34,243 nucleotides of DNA from Tritrichomonas foetus (taxonomy: Eukaryota > Parabasalia > Tritrichomonadida > Tritrichomonadidae), in the NCBI GenBank assembly GCA_001839685.1, contig MLAK01001448.1, positions 1-34,243 of the forward strand, given 5' to 3'. Below, one piece after another: positions 26,816 to 34,243 of the stretch. The notes under the pieces were generated by a model. That model saw only the letters and a program-made list of their open reading frames with translations. It was not told the origin of the DNA and made no database searches. How positions within the stretch are numbered: position 1 is the stretch's first letter; every line of letters starts with the position of its first letter. The position numbers were made by a program, and so were the translations under genes.

Positions 26816-26932
26816 ATTATTGATTTAATAACTAATTTCCCTTATATTTCAGTTCAAAACTCGCCTAAAACAATCAAATCAAACCATGTTCAATTCTAAT
26901 TTTATCATTATCTATCTACATAACTCAGATTG

Positions 26933-27214
26933 ATGACATTTCTTGAAGTCAAAGCGATTATTCTGTGTAGTATCAGGAGTAATATCATTGATTTTCAGGC
27001 AATTGGTTTGTGGAATAGTTGGAAGAGATATCAGAACTCAAATCTGTTCAAAAAATATTCATATTTCACAATTTCCTCTGATATTCCAGAATTAAAATTG
27101 CTACTTTTAAAAATCCTAATGTATTCATCTCATATTGTTAATCAAACCTTATTAAGGTTAAAAAAGAGTGAACTGTTCGATTTAGGATGTGAATTAGAAC
27201 TGTTGAACAATTGA
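26933..27214 (+). other. Possible ORF at the right side of the repeat
   Basis: A frame of 93 codons runs from an ATG at 26933 to a TGA. It is hydrophobic and helical with no recognisable motif. Its first ten codons lie inside the part shared with copy B, and the rest cannot be compared because the window ends. There is no well-placed initiator. It may be a fragment of the same degenerate element as the frame at 26215. I would not call it a gene on this evidence. Confidence 0.25.
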
Positions 27215-27714
27215 AAAACACATTGCATCATATGCTAGATATAATGATTTCAATATTCCCAAGTGATACTAATTTTATCTGATACAATGCATAATCTTTT
27301 ATTCATTTATTCCATCTTAAAAATGCTGGCAATCACACTAAATCATTTAAATAAAATAACAGCAATTGACTATCTCATGAACCTTTAATCTCTGCCTAAA
27401 AAAAAACACAAATGGGTTCTGATCTCTTAGTGATCATTTTGACGGAGATAACAATGGCAAGTTTTTGGAAATCATTTTCAATGAAATATTGATGAAAATA
27501 AAGCGAAAATTTATATAAATGTGCACAATTGTTTCTAACATTTAATTTATTTTGAACAGACTATGTAAATTGTGTATTTTATGCGAGAATTTTTATTCTT
27601 TTTTCAAGCCTTGTGAGTATAAAATGAGAAAATTGGATTAATGATCACCATTCTTTGGCGAAAAAAAAAAAAGATATATTGTTTTTTGGTTTAATAACAT
27701 TTACATAAATTCAT
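27215..27714. other. Intergenic AT-rich spacer
   Basis: About 500 nt with an A-run at about 27660-27672 and no open frame of coding character. No tRNA or repeat is seen. Confidence 0.55.
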
Positions 27715-28671
27715 CTATTTCCTTCTAGATTTAAGAGGAGTTCCTGCTCTTGTATCAGCCTTAGATTGGTGGCCACTACAGTTCCGTGTTTGTTCCTCAA
27801 TTTCAACCATATCCCAAATCTGATTTTTGATGAAATTGAACTTCTCGATGAGTTTGGTAGCATCACCATCTCTTCTTCGGAATTTGCTGAGAAGTCCTTT
27901 CTTCACTTTTTGATACATATTATCAATTGCCAGACGAATCACAGCTGCTTCTTCTGCTTTAGCACGATTTTGATTTGCCTGTGTTTCTTGTTGGTGTCTT
28001 TGCCTTCCGAAATCTTTGAACGAATCTTCTTCTGCTTGGGCAATGCATTTAATTTGATAGTCGATTTCCACACATGCGTTTGTTGAAGATTCATCATAAA
28101 GTGCCATAGCATCACGCAATTTTGTGAGCTCTTGCTTTGACCTCATCAATCGCACCTGAAGGGTGCCTCTCCACTCACACAAGGTTTTATACTTCATGAC
28201 GATTCCTTGGACTTCGCTGATGTTTCCATTGCTGACCATTTCAGGGGCAGCTTCAAAAACCGAATCAAGATAATCTTTATAAGGAAGTGATGCTTTCAAT
28301 TGTTCCTCAATTTCTGCTTTTTGCTCCATTAAACGGTCGTGCTCTTCAACTAAATGTGCAAGTTCTTGCTGTTTGGTTTGGAGGAGTTTTTCTTCTGATT
28401 GGAGGCGCTCTTCTTCCCTTTGCCTTTTATTCCAGTTATCGCATACATATTGGTCCTTGGAAACGACTTCTTCTTGATTTTCCAGGTTTTTGCGTTCAAG
28501 TTCTTCGGCTTTGGCACGAAATTGGGCCATTTTGATGGCATGCTGCTGTTTCTTTTGATCTAAATCAACTTGAAGTTCGTATGATTCACGCTTTTTATCG
28601 ATTAAACGTTCAAGGCCCGTTTTGCTCTCGGGTACGAGGCCAAGAAGACGACGTGCTAAAACTCTCTGCAT
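27715..28671 (-). CDS. CCDC42/CFAP73-like axonemal coiled-coil protein (DUF4200 type)
   Basis: This 318-residue protein is largely coiled coil (about 20-130 and 170-255) with a basic C-terminus ending in KSRRK. It resembles the CCDC42/CFAP73 (MIA2) family in several places: an N-terminal LERLIDKKRESYELQ stretch (about 20-34), a PYKDYLDSVFEAAPE segment, and a following GIVMKYKTL (about 157-165). The last two correspond to the family's Y-x-x-Y-L...V-x-x-YKTL signature. Length also fits (about 310-320). In other flagellates CFAP73 with CFAP100 forms the MIA complex that tethers and regulates inner dynein arm f. CCDC42 acts at the base of sperm flagella. A role in the trichomonad flagella or basal bodies is therefore likely. 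The ATG at 28671 is preceded on this strand by TTTCAGCTCAA, a weak initiator candidate. Exact paralogue is uncertain. Confidence 0.75.
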   Translation of the reverse strand: MQRVLARRLLGLVPESKTGLERLIDKKRESYELQVDLDQKKQQHAIKMAQFRAKAEELERKNLENQEEVVSKDQYVCDNWNKRQREEERLQSEEKLLQTKQQELAHLVEEHDRLMEQKAEIEEQLKASLPYKDYLDSVFEAAPEMVSNGNISEVQGIVMKYKTLCEWRGTLQVRLMRSKQELTKLRDAMALYDESSTNACVEIDYQIKCIAQAEEDSFKDFGRQRHQQETQANQNRAKAEEAAVIRLAIDNMYQKVKKGLLSKFRRRDGDATKLIEKFNFIKNQIWDMVEIEEQTRNCSGHQSKADTRAGTPLKSRRK

Positions 28672-29229
28672 TTGAGCTGAAAGAAAATTTTTGAGAATAA
28701 TCTAACGTATTTTGTAATTCAAAGAAAAGGTGAATAAAATCATTGAAAAAGTGGAATTGTCAATGAATGGATAATTATCATCAAGAACCAATTGATTTAC
28801 ATTAATTATTCAAGCCATGATTTAAATATTAGTTTTGCTTAAGGTCACACATTGGAAATCACTTCTCCAAATAGAATTATAATGTAATTCAAATGATATG
28901 AAATGCCAATATGTAGTTTTTATAAACTTGATTATTCTTTGTTATAGATGAAAGTCATATAGAAATTGAGGGTGTATTCATATACTAATATTATAGAATG
29001 AATTCATACAATTTTTTGATGATTTTGAATTCAAATTTATCATTTCAGAAATATTCTGATTTTCCAGGTTATTCTGATATTAACCATGCTATAGGTCAAA
29101 CTAAATCCTTATCATAATTTAAGAAGGCTCTACTCAGATCAATCTTTAGATAACGAAATTATTCCTATTCAAAAAGTTAATATTGGAGATTTGTTTGCTT
29201 CAATAGAAATATACTTTTCATATCACTTG
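28672..29229. promoter_or_regulatory. Divergent intergenic region (CCDC42-like and TRAPPC3 genes)
   Basis: This 558-nt AT-rich region separates two divergent genes and must carry both promoters. No further gene, tRNA or repeat is recognisable. Confidence 0.5.
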
Positions 29230-29236
29230 TCATTTC
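29230..29236 (+). promoter_or_regulatory. Initiator-like element of the TRAPPC3 gene
   Basis: TCATTTC matches the trichomonad initiator. Its A at 29232 lies 8 nt before the ATG at 29240. Confidence 0.65.
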
Positions 29237-29239
29237 AAG

Positions 29240-29755
29240 ATGTCGGATAAATATGTTAATGTAGAGTTATTTGCTCTCACCTACGGTTCATTAATACGCG
29301 CAATTGTCAAAGAAACAAACAATATTGACGACGCAAACGCCAAACTCATGAAAATTGGAACAAGCCTCGGAAACAGAATTTCAGACGATATCGTAGTTCA
29401 TCAAGACAATTACAACATCAAAACATTCAAACAAGCATGCCAGCTTCTTGTAGACTCATTCAAAAATTATCTCGGTGTAACAGCTCAGACTATCGATCCA
29501 TCAGATAATCGTGTCGTTCTTCGCTTGAATGATAACCCAATAACCAGATATGTTACAATTCCGCTCGAAAACGAAGGACTTATTTATTTGAATCCACTTC
29601 TGGGTGCCATCAAAACAATGCTATCAATGCTTCATTTTTCAACAGAAGTCAAACTTATTCAGGATCGTTTGACGGGAGATCCAACAAACGATATCGAAAT
29701 TAAGTTAATTGATATCATGAATGATACACTTCCACCAGGCGAATATCTTAGCTAA
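29240..29755 (+). CDS. BET3: TRAPP complex subunit TRAPPC3 / Bet3
   Basis: This 171-residue protein is clearly Bet3/TRAPPC3, the central subunit of the TRAPP complexes that act as guanine nucleotide exchange factors for Rab1/Ypt1 and help tether ER-derived vesicles at the Golgi. Family hallmarks in order are ELFALTYGSLI (9-19), a MKIGTSLGNRISDD segment (37-50), FKNYLGV, IYLNPLLGAIKTML (about 114-127), VKLIQDRLTGD and a LPPGEYLS end. Length is as in other eukaryotes (about 170-190). In animals a cysteine near residue 68 is acylated inside a hydrophobic channel. In the matching stretch here (about 52-63, VVHQDNYNIKTF) there is no cysteine; the nearest is in QACQLL. Acylation may therefore be absent. 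The start is fixed by TCATTTC 8 nt upstream, and the stop reads TAAA. Confidence 0.93.
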   Translation: MSDKYVNVELFALTYGSLIRAIVKETNNIDDANAKLMKIGTSLGNRISDDIVVHQDNYNIKTFKQACQLLVDSFKNYLGVTAQTIDPSDNRVVLRLNDNPITRYVTIPLENEGLIYLNPLLGAIKTMLSMLHFSTEVKLIQDRLTGDPTNDIEIKLIDIMNDTLPPGEYLS

Positions 29756-30271
29756 ATTTTTTTACTTCTTTATTCAATCTATCATCTTAATTCTTTTCCC
29801 CTTATTTTATTTTTTCTCAGATTTTCTGGAAATTCGAATTTTTTTTTATTACAAATTTTTGATTCAGTCAATGATATATGATATTCATTATTCTTTAATA
29901 ACATGTAATAAATCATCTTGTCAACCAATGAGAATGACAATGATTGTGAATCCAATCTCATCCATGGATCGTGAATATGAAATGAATTGTGTCTGAATCA
30001 ATTGGCCTTTATATATGGTCAATTTTCCTATGTCAGGTTCAGTGAAAAATGAATATCACTAAAAATTCTTGTTCTTGTCGATTTGAGTCGATTGAGATAT
30101 TCGAACACAACAAATCTCTTTGATTGTTATTGTATCAAAGTAATACCGTAAATAATAAAATAGCTATTAGACAATCTTTTTAAATAGGTGAATGAATAAT
30201 ATCATTAAAATTCTATCTTCAAAAGAATTGTTCAATTTTGGTTGCTTTTTAGTCTCTGCAGAAAAATTATT
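29756..30271. other. Intergenic spacer between TRAPPC3 and STT3
   Basis: About 516 nt of AT-rich DNA. An open stretch from 29721 to 29996 overlaps the end of TRAPPC3 and has a hydrophobic, low-complexity translation, so I do not count it as a gene. No RNA gene or repeat is seen. Confidence 0.55.
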
Positions 30272-30278
30272 TCATATC
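30272..30278 (+). promoter_or_regulatory. Initiator-like element of the STT3 gene
   Basis: TCATATC resembles the initiator. Its A at 30274 lies 7 nt before the ATG at 30281. It excludes the longer upstream frame, which would need a TTG start at 30242. Confidence 0.6.
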
Positions 30279-30280
30279 AA

Positions 30281-32347
30281 ATGTCATCAAAATTACAAAA
30301 AATGGCCGCAACAAATATCTCCAGAATCATTTCGTTTGTGATTGTAGTTCTTTGTTGTGTTCTTGCATTCTCTATTCGTTTATTTTCAAACGTTACTAAC
30401 GAACCAATTATTCACGAATTTGATCCTCACTTCAATTGGCGTTGCACTCAGTACATCGATAAACACGGTCTCTACGAGTTCTTAGGATGGTTTGATAACA
30501 TTTCATGGTATCCACAGGGTCGCGCTGTTGGTGAAACCTCCTATCCTGGCCTCATGTATACATCCGCAATAATTAAATGGACTTTGCAAAAAATGCATAT
30601 TATGGTCAACCTAGTCGACATTTGTGTTTACACTGGACCATCGTTTTCAGTCCTTTCTGTCATCGTTGCATTTTTATTTGGTCAACTTGTCGAATCATCG
30701 GCACTTGGATTAACATTTGCTGCACTTACTTCATTTGTACCAGGAATGATTTCTAGAAGTGTTGGAGGAGCTTATGATTATGAATGCATCTCATTATTTA
30801 TCATCGTCCTTTGTATGTACACATTTGCACTTGCACTTAAAACAGGTTCACTTTTCTGGTCAACAGTAGCTGGTCTTGTTTATGGATACCTTGCACTCAC
30901 ATGGGGTGGTTATGTTTTTGTTTCAAACTGCATCCCACTTTTAACAGCAGGTCTTGTTGCTATTGGACAATATTCATGGCGTCTCCATGTTTCATATTCT
31001 ATTTGGACAGTTTTTGGAACACTTCTTACGTCTTCAATTCCATTCATTGCTGAAAAAACACTTTCTAAACCAGAACATTTTGCAGCAATTGGAGTATTTG
31101 CAGTCCTTCAAATTTGGGGATTATTTACAGTTCTTAAGAAATATTTCACAGTTCCTTCATATACATCTATTGTTGTTTCATCTATTATGATTCTTCCAAT
31201 TTTCTTGATTTCACTTGTTACAATTGGTGTATCAACTGGTCTTCTTGGTGGTTTTAGTGGACGTTTAATGAATATGTTTGATCCATCATATGCAACAAAG
31301 AAGATTCCAATCATTGCATCAGTTGCTGAACATCAACCAACAGCATGGGGCAAATATTTCATTGATTGTGGTCTTCTTATTGTCCTCTTCCCAGTTGGAT
31401 GTTATTCAGCATTACGCGGAACTGGACCAAAACGTGGTGTTGATGAAGTTAAACTTCTTCTTTTAATTTATGGATTATCAACACTTTATTTTGCATCTAT
31501 TATGGTTCGTCTTGTTTTAGTTTTTACACCAGCCATGGTTTTCGTATCTGGAATGGGCCTTCATTATTGCCTTAAAGTTTTAAGTCGTAAACCAAATCAA
31601 TTACTCTCAATGGTAACAATATTCACAATCTTTAGTTGTTGTGTTTATTCAATGTTACATGCAGTTTGGTTTGCTTGTTATTCTTATAGTAGTGATCATT
31701 TACATTTCCCAGTTCTTACTCCACGTGGTCAAGAAAGTAGTGATGATTATCGTGAAGGATATCGGTGGCTTTGGTCAAACACAGGACGTGATGAACGCGT
31801 TATGAGTTGGTGGGATTATGGTTATCAAATTAGTTCAATGGGTGGAAGAGGTTGTATGGCAGATGGTAATACAAACAATTTCACACATATTGGTATTATT
31901 GGTATGACAATGTCATCACCAGAACCAGTCAGTTGGAGACTTGCTAGATTAATGGGTGCAGATTATATGTTAGTCATTTTTGGAGGTGCTGCTCAATATT
32001 CAGGTGATGATATTAATAAATTCCTTTGGATGCCAAGAATTGCACATCAAACATTTGATAACATTACAGGTGAAATGTATCAACCATCACCTTATGAACA
32101 CATTATTGGAGATAGAATGACACAAAATATGACAAATTCAATGATGTATCGATTTTGTTACAACAATTTTAAGAGATTCCAACTTCATCCATCCTATCCA
32201 TCAGGTCATGATTTTATTAGAATGGTAAAAGTACCACATTTGGAAACAATCAAGTTGACACACTTCCAAGAAGCTTTCACATCAAAGAATTGGATTGTTA
32301 GAATTTACAAAGTAATGCCAGATCCACTTTGGAACAGAGTATACTAA
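30281..32347 (+). CDS. STT3: Oligosaccharyltransferase catalytic subunit STT3
   Basis: This 688-residue multi-pass ER membrane protein transfers the lipid-linked glycan to Asn-X-Ser/Thr of nascent proteins. The first lumenal loop has the metal-binding HEFDPHFNWR motif with D48. The second catalytic motif is GGAYDYE (D166, E168). The external-loop motif SVAEHQPTAW carries E350 and matches the family SVSE loop. The sequon-binding WWDYG is at 510-514. A later ADGNTNN and the DDINKFLWMPRI helix segment (DK-motif region) complete the set, so it should be active. About thirteen hydrophobic helices fill the N-terminal two thirds, and the lumenal domain follows. An NFT sequon lies just after WWDYG, as in other STT3 proteins. 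The ATG at 30281 is chosen because of the initiator-like TCATATC. The stop reads TAAAAAAA. Codon use favours ATT/CTT endings, as in the other genes here. Confidence 0.96.
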   Translation: MSSKLQKMAATNISRIISFVIVVLCCVLAFSIRLFSNVTNEPIIHEFDPHFNWRCTQYIDKHGLYEFLGWFDNISWYPQGRAVGETSYPGLMYTSAIIKWTLQKMHIMVNLVDICVYTGPSFSVLSVIVAFLFGQLVESSALGLTFAALTSFVPGMISRSVGGAYDYECISLFIIVLCMYTFALALKTGSLFWSTVAGLVYGYLALTWGGYVFVSNCIPLLTAGLVAIGQYSWRLHVSYSIWTVFGTLLTSSIPFIAEKTLSKPEHFAAIGVFAVLQIWGLFTVLKKYFTVPSYTSIVVSSIMILPIFLISLVTIGVSTGLLGGFSGRLMNMFDPSYATKKIPIIASVAEHQPTAWGKYFIDCGLLIVLFPVGCYSALRGTGPKRGVDEVKLLLLIYGLSTLYFASIMVRLVLVFTPAMVFVSGMGLHYCLKVLSRKPNQLLSMVTIFTIFSCCVYSMLHAVWFACYSYSSDHLHFPVLTPRGQESSDDYREGYRWLWSNTGRDERVMSWWDYGYQISSMGGRGCMADGNTNNFTHIGIIGMTMSSPEPVSWRLARLMGADYMLVIFGGAAQYSGDDINKFLWMPRIAHQTFDNITGEMYQPSPYEHIIGDRMTQNMTNSMMYRFCYNNFKRFQLHPSYPSGHDFIRMVKVPHLETIKLTHFQEAFTSKNWIVRIYKVMPDPLWNRVY

Positions 32348-32574
32348 AAAAAATATTCTTTTTTGATTTCTTTAATGATAAATTAACAATGCCAGTGCTT
32401 TATTTTCTTTATTCACTTTTAATTTAAATTCTTCTTTTGTATATTCTTCGGAATGATATTTCTTACCAATTTTTGACTATATCTACTTTTTGTATTAATA
32501 ATGAAAAAAAGATATCATCATCTTTTCTTCATTTATGATTCATGATTTTTCCTGTATTTTAGACTCAAGAATCT
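32348..32574. other. Spacer after STT3
   Basis: A-rich polyadenylation-type sequence follows the stop, then AT-rich DNA up to the repeat. No gene is seen. Confidence 0.5.
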
Positions 32575-32696
32575 AAATATGGAAACTTTATATAAAGAAG
32601 ACATTTCTCATAATTTTGAAGAAAGAAGAAGTCAAATACAAAATGATCTCATTCAAGAAAATTAGATTTTCTTTCTCTTGAAACAAATTGAACAAT
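32575..32696 (+). repeat. Dispersed repeat copy B, left block
   Basis: This 122-nt block matches the left end of copy A. It begins with the single arm TATGGAAACTTTATATAAAG plus AAG (32578-32600). It ends in ACAAT (32692-32696), where the match to copy A stops and resumes 0.78 kb later. Confidence 0.75.
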
Positions 32697-33475
32697 GATA
32701 TAAATATTCAGAATAAAATTCCATGAAACATCGAAATCATGAAATTGAATGTTGTTTCATGAATTGAATAACAAATCAATGATATCTTATTTGAAATCAA
32801 AGAAATATTCAATTCATCAAACACAGAAATCACATTTAAAGTAATCAAAAATAATTATACAATTCAATAAGAATGTCTTAATTATATTCTTGAAGAAAAA
32901 AAAAAAAAAAAAAACAATTAAAGAAAGAAGAATTTCAAACTTCATTGAAAGAAGATTTCATTATTTTTCATATTTCTATCATTCTTTGTTTATATCATGT
33001 TGATAGAAATCTCTTGTATTTCATTTTATTTCATCTTACTTCATTATTATTTTTTGTAAGGAGATTCAAATTTTGAAAACATTGATAAAGATGCTAATAT
33101 TGTCAAATATTTTCATCAATTTTATCTTTTTTATGAAAGAATTGACTAACATTCAAAATAACAAAAATGAATGACAAACGAATGTCATAAAGATTTTAGA
33201 ATTTACACTTTATCAAGAGATCTTTGTACTACACTTATGAAAAGAGCACCAACAGCAAAATGAATTGTTCGAGTATATATATGTAAAAATATTTTAGATG
33301 ATTGATTCTATGAATTCCAAGAAAATCCACTCAATTACATTTTATTCAAGATGAAAACATCTAGAATTAAATTATTATACTGATTGGTTATCTGAATATC
33401 TAACTAAATTTCCTGATGAAGATAATCGTTCAGTTAAATTGAATAATTGAACAATTGTTTATAATATGCGACAAT
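32697..33475. other. 779-nt segment present in copy B but absent from copy A
   Basis: This segment interrupts the repeat relative to copy A. ACAAT lies just before it and again at its end (33471-33475), as in a 5-bp target-site duplication or a microhomology deletion in copy A. It contains a 19-A tract (32896-32914) and AT-rich DNA. It also holds a 31-codon open stretch (33355-33450) with NYYTDWLSEYLTKFPDEDNR but no start. No transposase or terminal inverted repeat is recognised. Confidence 0.5.
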
Positions 33476-33477
33476 TG

Positions 33478-34243
33478 AAACAAAACAGAATCATTTGAAA
33501 ATAAAAATGTTTTATTCACTCTTTTAATGAATGTTTTGCAAAGATATTCATTTCAAATTGTTTATCAAGTATTACTAAATTAAAATATGATTAATATATC
33601 ATATAAAGGATGTGAATTTGCATTCGAGCATATTCCAAGTCTTCCAAAAAACACATATTTATATCTCTTTAAAAATCAATCTTGTTGTATTTTATATTAT
33701 ATATCCATCAGATATTCATTATATTCATTATATTTCTTTTAACTTTAATTACTTTCTTCATGAAACTCATCACCAAAATATCCAAAATAATCAATATTAT
33801 TGATATAATCAACGATTTCTAGAAATCAAGATAAGTTGAATAAAAATATATTTTTGATATTGATAAACATTATTTTATTTTGATTGTTTATTCAAAACAA
33901 TATAATATCCATTATTGATTTGTTATATACTTCAAAAGCATGTGAATAAATAATGTTTATATTTTTATATGACCGAATTATTCAATCTTCGGCTAATTAT
34001 TGCGAATATCATTTGAAAGAAACCAAAAATTCATGAAATTCATTAAATTCATAACATTCATTAAATTCATATAATTCAACATATTTTCAATAATGATTAT
34101 TGATTTAATAACTAATTTCCCTTATATTTCAGTTCAAAACTCGCCTAAAACAATCAAATCAAACCATGTTCAATTCTAATTTTATCATTATCTATCTACA
34201 TAACTCAGATTGATGACATTTCTTGAAGTCAAAGCGATTATTC
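33478..34243 (+). repeat. Dispersed repeat copy B, right block (cut by the window end)
   Basis: This 766-nt block matches copy A from 26166 to 26963. It has the same initiator-like TCACTCT and ATG (33527), but stop codons and indels break the frame. The 9-bp array has two units instead of five. The match continues to the last base of the window, so the repeat extends further. Confidence 0.85.

Larger units (their letters stand above)
26002..26963 (+). repeat. Dispersed direct repeat, copy A
   Basis: This segment of about 960 nt closely matches two blocks near the window end: 26002-26165 corresponds to 32575-32696, and 26166-26963 to 33478-34243. The match is nearly continuous with scattered substitutions and small length changes. 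Because copy B is cut by the window end, the right boundary of copy A may lie beyond 26963. It contains a fold-back (26005-26083), an initiator-like TCACTCT with a short ATG frame (26215-26439), a 9-bp tandem array and an ATTCAT-rich array (about 26748-26810). No transposase or integrase is recognisable. It could be a degenerate mobile element or a duplicated decayed gene. Confidence 0.85.

Noticed and set aside
28668..28690. TTTCAG upstream of the CCDC42-like start as a splice acceptor
   Set aside because: It lacks the extended conserved motif of trichomonad introns, and no upstream donor or exon is visible.
29721..29996. 91-codon plus-strand frame after TRAPPC3
   Set aside because: It starts inside TRAPPC3, is Phe/Ile-rich from AT-rich DNA and has no initiator motif.
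30242..30280. Longer STT3 start
   Set aside because: It would need a TTG start. The initiator-like motif and ATG at 30281 give a normal start and a complete family-length protein.
1..34243. Spliceosomal introns, CRISPR arrays, rRNA and viral genes
   Set aside because: No conserved trichomonad branch/3' splice motif, regularly spaced repeats, rRNA sequence or viral hallmark gene was seen by eye. A profile search would be needed to exclude small or divergent examples.

Overview
The window looks like a piece of chromosome from an anaerobic parabasalid (trichomonad), most likely Tritrichomonas or a close relative. The DNA is AT-rich, and every recognisable gene is a single uninterrupted eukaryotic reading frame. 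Many genes have an initiator-like motif of the TCA+1-Py-A/T type ending 2-9 nt before the ATG, with almost no 5' leader. Several stop codons overlap a TAAA that can serve as the polyadenylation signal. I saw no conserved trichomonad 3' splice motif, tRNA, rRNA or CRISPR array.

Layout: a short tandem repeat and a GC-richer hairpin (1-133); a coiled-coil protein with an acidic tail (286-1206, +); an unexplained island of about 51% GC (1281-1420); an SLC35F6-like transporter (2084-3256, +); a spacer with a decayed coding relic and two ambiguous bases (3257-4255); a giant BEACH/WD40 protein (4256-12130, +); a TKL-like kinase with a long helical tail (12575-15022, +); a coiled-coil protein (15226-16176, +); two small minus-strand genes (16288-16524 and 16875-17465); a GDA1/CD39-type ectonucleotidase with a degenerate catalytic motif and a repeat-bearing tail (17749-19560, +); a tetraspanin-like glycoprotein (19983-20672, -); a 1414-aa helical-repeat protein (21391-25635, -); a roughly 2-kb repeat region (25636-27714); a CCDC42/CFAP73-like axonemal coiled-coil protein (27715-28671, -); TRAPPC3/Bet3 (29240-29755, +); the oligosaccharyltransferase subunit STT3 (30281-32347, +); and a second, interrupted copy of the repeat running off the window end (32575-34243).

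The genes are separately transcribed and do not form a pathway. They do share themes. Membrane traffic and surface biogenesis are represented by the BEACH protein, TRAPPC3, STT3, the tetraspanin-like protein with four N-glycosylation sequons and the NTPDase. The flagellar cytoskeleton is represented by the CCDC42-like protein and possibly the other coiled-coil proteins.

I do not see a clear new multi-gene system. The most unusual items are the NTPDase-like protein with its altered ACR4 and repeated tail, the pair of dispersed repeats with a 0.78-kb length difference and a fold-back, and the GC-rich island.
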